Assembly: GCF_900107375.1 (NCBI RefSeq)
Contig: NZ_FNPT01000001.1
Coordinates: 496,001 to 560,000 of the forward strand
Direction of reading: 5' to 3'
DNA: 64,000 bases
Source: Lysobacter sp. yr284
GTDB taxonomy: Bacteria > Pseudomonadota > Gammaproteobacteria > Xanthomonadales > Xanthomonadaceae
Below the pieces are notes generated by a model, which was not told the origin of the DNA, made no database searches, and saw only the letters and a program-made list of their open reading frames with translations. A program made the position numbers and the translations under genes. Of this stretch, positions 15,697 to 23,818 are shown in pieces (the first letter of the stretch is position 1; every line of letters begins with the position of its first letter).

Positions 15697-17732
15697 CCTT
15701 CGCTCCGCTTCGGGTCCGGCTCGGCGGCCGCACGTTGCTTCTTGGCCTTCGACGCCTTTGGGGCGGCATCCGTTCCCGGCGCGAGCGCCCCCGGACCGGC
15801 CGCGACCGGCCCGGCGCCCGGCGCCGCCGCGGCCTCTTCCGGCGCATCCAGCCCGTGCAGGGCGGCGTAGATGCGCTCGGCCAAGGCCTCGTTGACGCCT
15901 TCGACCCGGGAAATCTCTTCGATCCCGGCGGCCTTGAGCCCGCCCAATCCGCCGAAATGCCGCAACAGATTAGCGCGTCGGCGCGGGCCGATGCCGGGAA
16001 TGTCTTCCAGCCTACTGCTGTTGCGGGTCTTCTGGCGCCGCCCGCGGTGGCCGGTGATGGCGAAACGGTGCGCCTCGTCGCGGACCTGCTGGACCAACTG
16101 CAGCGCCGGCGACTCGGCGCCGGGGTGCACGGTGCGCCCGTCGGGCAGCAGCAGTTCCTCGTCGCCGGGGCGCCGCGCCGGGCCCTTGGCCACGCCGACC
16201 AGGAGCACGCCCTCCACCCCCAGCTCGCTCAGCGCGGCGCGCGCCTGCGCGACCTGGCCGGCGCCGCCGTCGATCAGCAGCACGTCGGGCATGACCCCGT
16301 CTTCCTCCACCGCGCGGCGGAAGCGCCGGGCGATGGCCTGGTTCATCGCCGCATAGTCGTCGCCCTCGACGATCCCGGCGATGTTGTAGCGGCGGTACTG
16401 GCCGCGCACCGGGCCTTGCGAATCGAACACCACGCACGAGGCCACGGTGGCCTCGCCCATGGTGTGGCTGATGTCGAAGCACTCGATGCGTTGCGGCAGC
16501 GCCGGCATCTTCAGCAGGTCGCGCAGCGCTTCGGCGCGGGCCAGCTGGGCGGCGTGGCTGGTCATCTCGGTGGCCAGCGCCATCTCGGCGTTGCGCCGGG
16601 CCAGATCGACATAGCCGGCGCGCTCGCCGCGCACGCTGCTCTTGATCTGCACGCGGCGCTCGCCGGCGGCGGAGAAGGCCTGTTCGAACAGTTCGCGGTC
16701 GGGCAGGTCGCGGTCGAGCACGATCTCGCGCGGCGGGGTCTGCTCGCCGTAGTACTGCGAGATGAAGGCGGTCAGCACTTCCTCGGGGTTGTCGCTGCCA
16801 CGGGTCTGCGGGAAGAACGCGCGGGTGCCGAGGTTGCGGCCGTCGCGGAAGGCCAGCAGCAGCACGCAGGCGGCGGCGCCGGACATCGCCAGCGCCAGCA
16901 CGTCCAGGTCGGCGGCGCGGCCGTCCACGTACTGGCGCGCCTGCAGGCTGCGGATGCCGGCGATCAGGTCGCGCAGGCGCGCGGCGTCCTCGAAGTCCAG
17001 GCGCGCGCTGGAGGCTTCCATGTCGCGGCCGAGTTCGTCGGTGAGCTCGTCGCTGCGGCCCTCCAGGAACAGGCCGGCGCGGCGCACGCTCTCGGAATAG
17101 TCGCGCGCCGGCACCAGGCCGACGCAGGGCGCGCTGCAGCGGCCGATCTGGTGCTGCAGGCACGGCCGCGAGCGGTTGCGGAACACGCTGTCCTCGCAGC
17201 TGCGCAGGCGGAACAGCTTGTGCATGAGGTTGAGCGTGTCGCGCACCGCGCCGACGCTGGCATAGGGGCCGAAGTAGCGCCCGGCGACCGCGCGCGGGCC
17301 GCGGTGCATGGCGATGCGCGGCCACGCCTCGCCGGTCATCAGCACGTAGGGATAGCTCTTGTCGTCGCGCAGCAGCACGTTGTAGCGCGGCTTGAGCGAC
17401 TTGATCAGCTGGTTCTCCAGGATCAGCGCTTCGGCCTCGGTGCGGGTGACCGTGACTTCCATGCGCACGGTCTGCGCCAGCATCGACATGATCCGCGCCG
17501 ACTTGGGCGTGGCGTTGAAATAGCTGGAGACGCGGTTCTTCAGCGCGCCGGCCTTGCCGACGTACAGCGGCTTGTCGTCGGCGCCGATCATGCGGTAGAC
17601 GCCGGGCGCGGTGCTGAGCCGCTTGACGAAGGCCTTGCCGTCGAAAGCGGCGGGCTTGGCGGGCGCCAGCGGTTGCGCCGGCTCGGCGGATGCGGGCGTG
17701 GCGTTCGCGGCGGGCCGGTCAGCGGCGCTCAT
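15693..17732 (-). CDS. uvrC: Excinuclease ABC subunit C
   Basis: 679 aa. Makes the two incisions in UvrABC nucleotide excision repair. Domains in order: GIY-YIG nuclease at about 40-120 (APGVYRMIG ... KPLYVGKAG), the Cys-rich region QHQIGRCSAPCVG near 185, the UvrB-interacting UVR motif near 225 (RLDFEDAARLRDLI), the RNase H-like second nuclease domain (ECFDISHTMGEATVASCVVF, then LLIDGGAGQV), and tandem HhH near 580-620 (LEDIPGIGPRRRANLLRHFG). Compared with E. coli UvrC (610 aa) there is a low-complexity N-terminal 30 residues and a 50-residue Ala/Pro/Lys-rich C-terminal tail. The ATG at 17732 is chosen because longer frames contain only intergenic sequence. Coupled to pgsA. Confidence 0.96.
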   Translation of the reverse strand: MSAADRPAANATPASAEPAQPLAPAKPAAFDGKAFVKRLSTAPGVYRMIGADDKPLYVGKAGALKNRVSSYFNATPKSARIMSMLAQTVRMEVTVTRTEAEALILENQLIKSLKPRYNVLLRDDKSYPYVLMTGEAWPRIAMHRGPRAVAGRYFGPYASVGAVRDTLNLMHKLFRLRSCEDSVFRNRSRPCLQHQIGRCSAPCVGLVPARDYSESVRRAGLFLEGRSDELTDELGRDMEASSARLDFEDAARLRDLIAGIRSLQARQYVDGRAADLDVLALAMSGAAACVLLLAFRDGRNLGTRAFFPQTRGSDNPEEVLTAFISQYYGEQTPPREIVLDRDLPDRELFEQAFSAAGERRVQIKSSVRGERAGYVDLARRNAEMALATEMTSHAAQLARAEALRDLLKMPALPQRIECFDISHTMGEATVASCVVFDSQGPVRGQYRRYNIAGIVEGDDYAAMNQAIARRFRRAVEEDGVMPDVLLIDGGAGQVAQARAALSELGVEGVLLVGVAKGPARRPGDEELLLPDGRTVHPGAESPALQLVQQVRDEAHRFAITGHRGRRQKTRNSSRLEDIPGIGPRRRANLLRHFGGLGGLKAAGIEEISRVEGVNEALAERIYAALHGLDAPEEAAAAPGAGPVAAGPGALAPGTDAAPKASKAKKQRAAAEPDPKRSEG

Positions 17733-18008
17733 GCGCGCGCGCTCCCCGACGCCGTCGCGCAGGCAGCGAGGCCCGCGCCCACGCCGGCGCGGCGGGACGA
17801 AGCAAGCAAGGCGGTGGCGGGCGTCGCGGGTGGCAGCATCGGCGGCGGCTGGCGGCCGGCCCGGCGGCCGGCGAATCGGGGCAGGAACTGAATTGGGTCG
17901 ATTATGCGCGAGCGCAAGGGGCGGCGATGGGATGGGCGGCTGAATGCGCTGGGGCGGCAAGGCGTCGGAGGCGTTTTGGGGTCGGTGCGGTGGGGCGACC
18001 GGATCGGA
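17733..18008. other. Intergenic stretch upstream of uvrC
   Basis: About 275 bases without a recognisable gene before the repeat block; it should contain the uvrC promoter (an AATTGGGTCGATTATGCG stretch near 17890 is relatively AT-rich). Confidence 0.45.
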
Positions 18009-18200
18009 AGGCGTCGGGCCTGAAGGCCCCGCCACAGAAGCGCCGGCATCGAAGGTTTTGCGCCACGACGGCGTGGCGCCGCAGCACCGCAGCGGCGACG
18101 GCTGTTGTGGGAGGGGCTTCAGCCCCGACGCTGTTCGATCAGTCCCCGCAATGCGACCGCAGAGCGTCGGGCCTGAAGGCCCTGCCACGAAAGCGCCGGC
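18009..18200. repeat. Composite of family A palindromic repeat arms
   Basis: Three arms: GCGTCGGGCCTGAAGGCCCC at 18011, the inverted GTGGGAGGGGCTTCAGCCCC at 18107, and a further forward arm GCGTCGGGCCTGAAGGCCCT at 18164. This is a longer, mosaic version of the simple two-arm copies, placed between uvrC and the phosphatase gene. Confidence 0.8.
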
Positions 18201-18227
18201 AGCTTGGCCCGAAGCCGCACCGCGCGC

Positions 18228-18704
18228 TCAGCGCTGCTGCAATTCGCGGCGCAAGCGCGCGATCGCCCCGTCGGCGGCGCGGTCGAGCAGTTGGAACACA
18301 TGCTCGAACTGGGCCGCGCCGCCGGTGTAAGGGTCGGGAATCTCGCCTTCGTTCTCGGTCCCGCACCAATCCAGCAGCAGCGCGCTTCGCGCGGTCGCGT
18401 CCTTGGGCGCGCGGGCGCGCACGTCGCGCAGATTCGCGCGGTCGGCGCACAGCAGCCAGTCGCATTCGCGGTAGTCGGCGGCCGCCAGCTGGCGCGCGCG
18501 CAGGCCGGAAATGTCGACGCCGTGCTGCGCGGCATTGGCGATCGAACGCCGGTCCGGCGGCTCGCCGACGTGCCAGTCGCCGGTGCCGGCCGAATCCAGT
18601 TCGATCAGCCCGCGCAGCGAGGACGCCTCGATGCGCGCGCGCAGCACACCCTCGGCCACCGGCGAGCGGCAGATGTTGCCCAGACATACCACCAGCAGGC
18701 GCAC
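18228..18704 (-). CDS. Low-molecular-weight protein tyrosine phosphatase
   Basis: 158 aa. A cytosolic phosphotyrosine phosphatase with the P-loop VCLGNICRSP at residues 6-15 (nucleophile Cys7, Arg13) and the general-acid motif IPDPYTGG near residue 122, so the catalytic set is complete. Family members often control polysaccharide export through tyrosine kinases, but no capsule cluster is visible here. It lies three bases downstream of kdsB on the same strand and is probably cotranscribed with it. Confidence 0.94.
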   Translation of the reverse strand: MRLLVVCLGNICRSPVAEGVLRARIEASSLRGLIELDSAGTGDWHVGEPPDRRSIANAAQHGVDISGLRARQLAAADYRECDWLLCADRANLRDVRARAPKDATARSALLLDWCGTENEGEIPDPYTGGAAQFEHVFQLLDRAADGAIARLRRELQQR

Positions 18705-18707
18705 GGC

Positions 18708-19508
18708 TTACCCGTCCTTGCCGGCTGCGCCCTCGCCCGCCGCGCCCTGCGCGGCCAGGAAGGCCTCGGCGCGGGCCAGGTCCTCGGGCGTGTCGACGCC
18801 GGGCGGGAAGGCTTCCGGGGTAATGCCCACGGCGATGCGGTAGCCGGCTTCCAGCGCGCGCAGTTGCTCCAGCGATTCGATCTGCTCCAGCCGGCCGGGG
18901 CGCATCTTGGCGAACTTGCGCAGGAAACCGGCGCGGTAGCCGTAGATGCCGATGTGGCGCAGCCAGTCGCCGCCGCCGGGCATGCGCTCGCGGTCCTTGG
19001 CGAAGGCGTCGCGCGGCCACGGGATCGGCGCGCGGCTGAAGTACAGCGCATCGCCGTTGCCCGCGCGCACCAGCTTGACCGCGTTGGGATCGAACAGGGT
19101 CTCGACCTCGGTCACCGCGACCGCCAGGGTCGACATCTCCGCGCCGCTGTCGCGCAGCGCGTCGGCGACGGCGACGATGCCGGCGGCCGGCGCGAACGGC
19201 TCGTCGCCCTGCAGGTTGACCACCACGGTGTCGTCGCGCCAGCCGGCGATGTCGGCGCACTCGGCCAGCCGGTCGGTGCCGGAGGCGTGGTCGGGCGAGG
19301 TCATCGCCACCTGCACGCCGCAGTCCTTGAGCGCATCGGCGATGCGCGCGTCGTCGGTGGCGATCCACACCTCGCGCGCGCCCGCGGCCAGCGCGCGGCG
19401 GGCGACGTGCAGCACCAGCGGCTCGCCGGCAAGTTCGCGCAACGGCTTGCCGGGCAGGCGCGAGGCGGCGTAGCGGGCGGGGATGGCGACGACGAAGTCC
19501 TGGCTCAT
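18708..19508 (-). CDS. kdsB: 3-deoxy-manno-octulosonate cytidylyltransferase (CMP-Kdo synthetase)
   Basis: 266 aa. Activates Kdo with CTP to CMP-Kdo for the inner core of lipopolysaccharide. Seen: the N-terminal [18 protein letters not shown] nucleotide-binding loop, VNLQGDEPF (residues 97-105) and [11 protein letters not shown] (about 187-197), all typical of KdsB. The length matches the E. coli enzyme plus a short Ala/Gly-rich tail. It is separated from lpxK by about 170 bases; the small ycaR-like gene found between them in enterobacteria is absent. Confidence 0.96.
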   Translation of the reverse strand: MSQDFVVAIPARYAASRLPGKPLRELAGEPLVLHVARRALAAGAREVWIATDDARIADALKDCGVQVAMTSPDHASGTDRLAECADIAGWRDDTVVVNLQGDEPFAPAAGIVAVADALRDSGAEMSTLAVAVTEVETLFDPNAVKLVRAGNGDALYFSRAPIPWPRDAFAKDRERMPGGGDWLRHIGIYGYRAGFLRKFAKMRPGRLEQIESLEQLRALEAGYRIAVGITPEAFPPGVDTPEDLARAEAFLAAQGAAGEGAAGKDG

Positions 19509-19681
19509 GGTTGGCTCCGGAACGGTGGGGCGCGATGCGTACGGCGAGTATCGGGGAGGCGGCGTGATGGCGGCGCGCGATGGCGGTGGCGGCGTCGCGA
19601 GCGTTGGGTCGCGGTCGCAGCTTGCGCATCTCCTACAGGCAGCCCATGCGGGAGCCGCGAGCGCGTAAGGCGGCTATGGCG

Positions 19682-20719
19682 TCACTTGCGCTTGAACGCC
19701 TGCAGCTTGTCCAGCAACGACACCCAGAACGCCTCGGGCAATTCCGCCCGCACCGGCACGCTGTAGTACGTTTCCGGATCGAAGCCGCCCTGCCCGTCCA
19801 GCGGGATCTTGACCGCGTCCTTCTCGGTCAGCAGCACCGGCAGCTTGCTGCCGAAGGCGAAGTCGGCGGCGTGGTAGCGGTGGTGGTCGGGAAAGGCGTG
19901 CGGGACGATGGCGATGCCCAGCGCGCGCAGCATGGCGAAGTAGCGCTCCGGGTCGCCGATGCCGGCGACCGCGTGCACGCGCTGGCCGGCGAAGGCCTCG
20001 AGCTTGAGCGGACGCGCGCCCAGCAAGGGCTGGGCCTGGTCGGCGACCAGACGCATCGGCCATTCGCCGAAACCCGCGCCGGGCGCGGCGTCGCCGCCGG
20101 CGGACTGGGGCAGGTTGATCACCCGGAAATCGCAGCGCGCGCCGCGCTCGGGCGGCTCGCGCAAGGGGCCGGCCGGCAGCAGTTGGCCGTTGCCGTAGCG
20201 GCGGCGGCCGTCGACCACTTCGATCTCGATGTCGCGCGCCAGCCGGTAGTGCTGCAGGCCGTCGTCGCAGACCACGATGTCGCAACCGGCCTCGGCCAGC
20301 GCGCGCGCGGCGCTGGCGCGGTCGCGGTCGGCGCGGACCTTGGCGCCGGTGCGGCGCGCGATCAGCACCGGCTCGTCGCCGCCCAGGCGCGTATCGGTGT
20401 TGCGTTCGACCCACAGCGCGGTGGCGGCGTCGTCGCGGCCGTAACCGCGGGTGGCCACGCCCGGGTTCCAGCCTTCCTGCTTCAGCCGCTGGACCAGGGC
20501 GATGGTCAGCGGGGTCTTGCCGGCGCCGCCGGCGGTGATGTTGCCGACCACGATCACCGGCACGCCGGGATGGCGGCGGCGCTTGAGGCCGCGGCGGTAG
20601 AGGCTGCGGCGCAGGCCGGTGACCGCGGCGTACAGCGCCGCGAGCAGGCGCGCGTGCGCCGGCACCGCGCTGTCGTCGTACCAATAGGCGGGCGGGCCGC
20701 CGCGACGCTCGCCGCTCAT
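19682..20719 (-). CDS. lpxK: Tetraacyldisaccharide 4'-kinase
   Basis: 345 aa. Phosphorylates the 4' position of the lipid A disaccharide at the inner membrane. Seen: an N-terminal hydrophobic helix ([17 protein letters not shown]), the Walker A variant [13 protein letters not shown] (about 57-69), the family motif RGYGRD near 92, the [12 protein letters not shown] active-site region (about 150-161), and [11 protein letters not shown] near 300. The ATG at 20719 gives the N-terminus usual for the family. It follows msbA after about 180 bases. Confidence 0.96.
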   Translation of the reverse strand: MSGERRGGPPAYWYDDSAVPAHARLLAALYAAVTGLRRSLYRRGLKRRRHPGVPVIVVGNITAGGAGKTPLTIALVQRLKQEGWNPGVATRGYGRDDAATALWVERNTDTRLGGDEPVLIARRTGAKVRADRDRASAARALAEAGCDIVVCDDGLQHYRLARDIEIEVVDGRRRYGNGQLLPAGPLREPPERGARCDFRVINLPQSAGGDAAPGAGFGEWPMRLVADQAQPLLGARPLKLEAFAGQRVHAVAGIGDPERYFAMLRALGIAIVPHAFPDHHRYHAADFAFGSKLPVLLTEKDAVKIPLDGQGGFDPETYYSVPVRAELPEAFWVSLLDKLQAFKRK

Positions 20720-20903
20720 CGCGCGCTCCGGGCAGTCGGGGCAGCGGTTGCGGCCGCGCGTGCGCGGGCCGTGCGCGCCGGCTTGACGACGCCCGCTACG
20801 CGTGCGGCCCCGACGTCCGCCGCGCATGGCAGCGCGCAGCGCGGCGCCGCGCTGTTCATGGCGCCGGGATTCGCGAGGCCGGGCATCGGTCGTGGCGCCA
20901 CGT

Positions 20904-22658
20904 TCACTCGGCCTCGCGGAACTGCATGCGGTGCAGATGCGCGTACAGCCCGCCCTGGGCGAGCAGTTCGCTGTGCGACCCGCGTTCGACGATGCGGCCC
21001 TGGTCCATCACCAGCACCTGATCGGCGTGTTCGATGGTCGACAGGCGGTGGGCGATGACCAGCGTGGTGCGGTCGGGCATCAGCCGCTCCAGCGCGTCCT
21101 GCACCAAGCGTTCGGATTCGGTGTCGAGCGCGGCGGTGGCCTCGTCGAGGATCAGGATCGGCGCGTCCTTGAGCATGGCGCGGGCGATCGCCAGGCGCTG
21201 GCGCTGGCCGCCGGAGAGCTTGCCGCCCTTGGCGCCGATCGCGGTGTCCAGGCCCGCGGGCAACTGGTCGACGAACTCGGCCGCGTTGGCGCCCTGGATC
21301 GCGCGCGCCAGCGCGTCGGCGCCGGCGTCCTGCATCTCGCCGTAGGCCACGTTGGCGGCGATGGTGCCGTCGAACAGCATTACCTGCTGGCCGACCAGGG
21401 CGATCTGCCGGCGCAGGTCGGCGAGCTTGTAGTCGGCCAGGTCGTGGCCGTCGAGCAGGATCTGCCCGGCCTCGGGATCGTAGAAGCGCGGGATCAGCTT
21501 GATCAGGCTCGACTTGCCGCTGCCGGAACGGCCGACGATGGCGGTGACCGTGCCCGGCCGGGCGAGGAAGCTGACATCGGCCAGCGCCGGACGCTCCTGG
21601 CCCGGATAGCGCGCGGTGACGCCACGGAACTCGATCAGGCCCTGGCTGCGCGCGAGCGCGCGCTCGCCGCTGTCGGGCTCTTCGGCCGCGTCGAGCACCT
21701 CGAACAGGCGCTCGGCCGAAGCCACGCCGCGCTGGAGCATGTTCTGCACGTTGGTGAGCTGGCGCAGGTTCGGGATGATCGCCATCATCGACACCATCAG
21801 CGTGACGAAACCGCCGGCGTCCAGGCGCCCGGCGAAGGCCTCGCGCCCGGCCACGAACAGCAGCAGCGCCAGGCCGACCGAACCCATCAGCTGGACCATG
21901 CCCGAGGCAATGGAACGGGTGGATTCGACCTTGAGGCTGAGCTTGAGGTAGTGGTCGGCGATCTCGCCGTAGCGGTCGAGCTCGGACTTCTGCGCGCCGT
22001 AGACCTTCACTTCCTGCTGGTTCGACAGCGCCTGGTCGGCGGCGAGCAGCAGTTGCGCCCCGCTCTCCTGGATGCGGTGGCTGATGCGGCGATAGCGGCG
22101 GCCGACCTTGTCCATGACCCAGGCCAGCGGCGGCGCCATCAGGAACACCGCGACGGTGACCTGCCAGCTCGTCCACAGCATCACCACCAGCAACGCCAGC
22201 GCCTGGGTCGATTGCTGCACCATCACCTTCATCGCATCGACCGAGGCCTGCGCGACCTGGTCGCTGTCCGAGCCCAGCCGCACCAGCATCGACGGCACCG
22301 GCTCGGTGTCGAATCGCGAGCCCGGCAGGCGCAGGTACTTGCCCAGCACCTGCACGCGCAGGTCGCGGGCGACGCCGCGGCCGGACTTGGCCATGTAATA
22401 GTCGGTGACGTAACCGGCGATGCCGCGCAGCACGAACAGGCCGACGATCGCCGCCGGCAGCCACATCGCCACCGACGTGTTCTTGGCGATGAAGGTCTGG
22501 TTGATGATCGGGTCCATCAACTTGGTGAAGCCCGCGCCGGCGACGGCTTCGATCAGCATGCCGATCCCCGCCAGCCACAGCAGGCCGCGGTAGGGCAGCG
22601 CGAAGCGCAGCAGCCGGCGGTAGGTCTGCCACGGCGAGGCGTCGGAATGCGCCGTCAC
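20904..22658 (-). CDS. msbA: Lipid A export ATP-binding/permease MsbA
   Basis: 584 aa, the normal MsbA length. A homodimeric ABC exporter that flips core-lipid A across the inner membrane. Seen: six membrane helices in the first 310 residues, then Walker [11 protein letters not shown] (about 378), signature [12 protein letters not shown] (about 480), Walker [12 protein letters not shown] and the H-loop VIAHRLST. The start is a GTG overlapping the exbD stop (GTGA), so translation is coupled to exbD. Followed by lpxK. Confidence 0.96.
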   Translation of the reverse strand: MTAHSDASPWQTYRRLLRFALPYRGLLWLAGIGMLIEAVAGAGFTKLMDPIINQTFIAKNTSVAMWLPAAIVGLFVLRGIAGYVTDYYMAKSGRGVARDLRVQVLGKYLRLPGSRFDTEPVPSMLVRLGSDSDQVAQASVDAMKVMVQQSTQALALLVVMLWTSWQVTVAVFLMAPPLAWVMDKVGRRYRRISHRIQESGAQLLLAADQALSNQQEVKVYGAQKSELDRYGEIADHYLKLSLKVESTRSIASGMVQLMGSVGLALLLFVAGREAFAGRLDAGGFVTLMVSMMAIIPNLRQLTNVQNMLQRGVASAERLFEVLDAAEEPDSGERALARSQGLIEFRGVTARYPGQERPALADVSFLARPGTVTAIVGRSGSGKSSLIKLIPRFYDPEAGQILLDGHDLADYKLADLRRQIALVGQQVMLFDGTIAANVAYGEMQDAGADALARAIQGANAAEFVDQLPAGLDTAIGAKGGKLSGGQRQRLAIARAMLKDAPILILDEATAALDTESERLVQDALERLMPDRTTLVIAHRLSTIEHADQVLVMDQGRIVERGSHSELLAQGGLYAHLHRMQFREAE

Positions 22659-23116
22659 CGGGCCGTCCCTGCCGGCGCCGCGGCCGGCTTGGCGGCGGCG
22701 CCCGGCGGCGGCGCGGTCGCGCTCATGATCTTGCGAAAGCCGAGCTGGCCGAGCGCGTCGTAGACGGTGACCACCGCCTGGTACGGCGTGCGCGCGTCGG
22801 CGCGCAGCATCACGGTGCGGTCGCGGTCGTCGCCGGCGATTTCGGCGATGGTGGTCTTGAGCGATTCCAGATCGTCGCGCAGCACTTCGCGGTCGCCGAC
22901 GAAATAACGGCCTTCGGCGTTGACCAGCACCACCAGCGCCTGGCTGGCGTCGCCGGACGGCTCGCCGGTGGCGCGCGGCAGCTCGAGCTTGAGCACCGAG
23001 CGCGCGTCGAAGGTGGCGGTGACCACGAAGAAGATGATCAACACAAGGATCACGTCGATCAACGGGACCAGGTTGATCTCCGGCTCGTCGTCGGCGCGGC
23101 GGTCGCGGATGCGCAT
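22655..23116 (-). CDS. ExbD/TolR-family biopolymer transport protein
   Basis: 153 aa with one N-terminal membrane helix (IDVILVLIIFFVVTATF, about residues 20-36) containing the proton-path Asp in PLIDVILV, and a periplasmic domain with the LRADARTPYQAV motif typical of ExbD/TolR. Pairs with the ExbB-like protein encoded 12 bases upstream to form a proton-driven stator. It lies inside a comEC-to-msbA operon rather than next to tonB. The Ala/Pro-rich tail is longer than usual. Confidence 0.93.
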   Translation of the reverse strand: MRIRDRRADDEPEINLVPLIDVILVLIIFFVVTATFDARSVLKLELPRATGEPSGDASQALVVLVNAEGRYFVGDREVLRDDLESLKTTIAEIAGDDRDRTVMLRADARTPYQAVVTVYDALGQLGFRKIMSATAPPPGAAAKPAAAPAGTAR

Positions 23117-23128
23117 GCCGGCGGCGCC

Positions 23129-23791
23129 TCAGCCCTGGCCGCCGGCCAGGCGCACCGGACGAGGCTCGCCGCTGGCGCGGCCTTCGCCGGGGTGCTGCTG
23201 CAGCACGTCGACCAAGGCGATGGCTTCGTGCTCCATCGCCACGATGTATTCGGAGATGCGGCCGCGGAACCAGCGGTGCGCCATCAGCGCCGGGATCGCC
23301 ACGATCATGCCGGTGGCGGTGCACACCAGCGCCTTGCCGATGCCGCCGGCGAGCTGGTTGACGTCGCCGATGCCGTGGTCGTTGATGACCAGGAACATCT
23401 GGATCATGCCGACCACGGTGCCGAACAGGCCCAGCAGCGGGCCGGCCGCGGCGATGGTGCCGAGCGTGTTCAGGTAACGCTCCATGCGGTGGACCAGATG
23501 CCGGCCGACGTCCTCGATGCGTTCGCGGATTTCCTCGCGCGGACGGCCGCGCACGTCGAGCGCGGCCGCCAGCAGCGCGCCCAGCGGCGCGGTCACGCGC
23601 AGCGATTCGATGTGGGCCGGGTCGAGCTTGCCGCCGGCGGCCCAGGCGCGCACTTCCTGGCCCAGGTTCGGCGGCAGCACCGCGCGCCGGCGCAGGGTCC
23701 ACAGCCGCTCGATGATGATCGCCAGGGCCAGCGCCGACAGGATCAACAACGGAATCATCGGCCAACCGCCGGCCTTCACCAGTTCCAGCAC
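23129..23791 (-). CDS. ExbB/TolQ/MotA-family proton channel protein
   Basis: 220 aa with three membrane helices: about residues 8-27 (GWPMIPLLILSALALAIIIE), and two after LNTLGTIAAAGPLLGLFGTV (about 108-165). The GTVVGMI and GIGKALVCTATGMIVAIPA segments are the conserved pore-lining sequences of ExbB/TolQ. Works with the downstream ExbD to convert proton flow into work at the envelope. The partner TonB-like protein is not encoded here. Confidence 0.93.
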   Translation of the reverse strand: MLELVKAGGWPMIPLLILSALALAIIIERLWTLRRRAVLPPNLGQEVRAWAAGGKLDPAHIESLRVTAPLGALLAAALDVRGRPREEIRERIEDVGRHLVHRMERYLNTLGTIAAAGPLLGLFGTVVGMIQMFLVINDHGIGDVNQLAGGIGKALVCTATGMIVAIPALMAHRWFRGRISEYIVAMEHEAIALVDVLQQHPGEGRASGEPRPVRLAGGQG

Positions 23792-23818
23792 TCGCGAACC
23801 CCCGGCCCATGGCCGACT

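Noticed and set aside
15735-17891. 718-residue plus-strand frame opposite uvrC
   Set aside because: uvrC shows GIY-YIG, UVR, RNase H-like and HhH regions; the opposite frame shows none.
19509-19681. A ycaR/Trm112-like small gene between lpxK and kdsB, as in enterobacteria
   Set aside because: No frame in this 170-base gap has the expected zinc-ribbon or Trm112 sequence; only repeat-like and GC-rich sequence is present.
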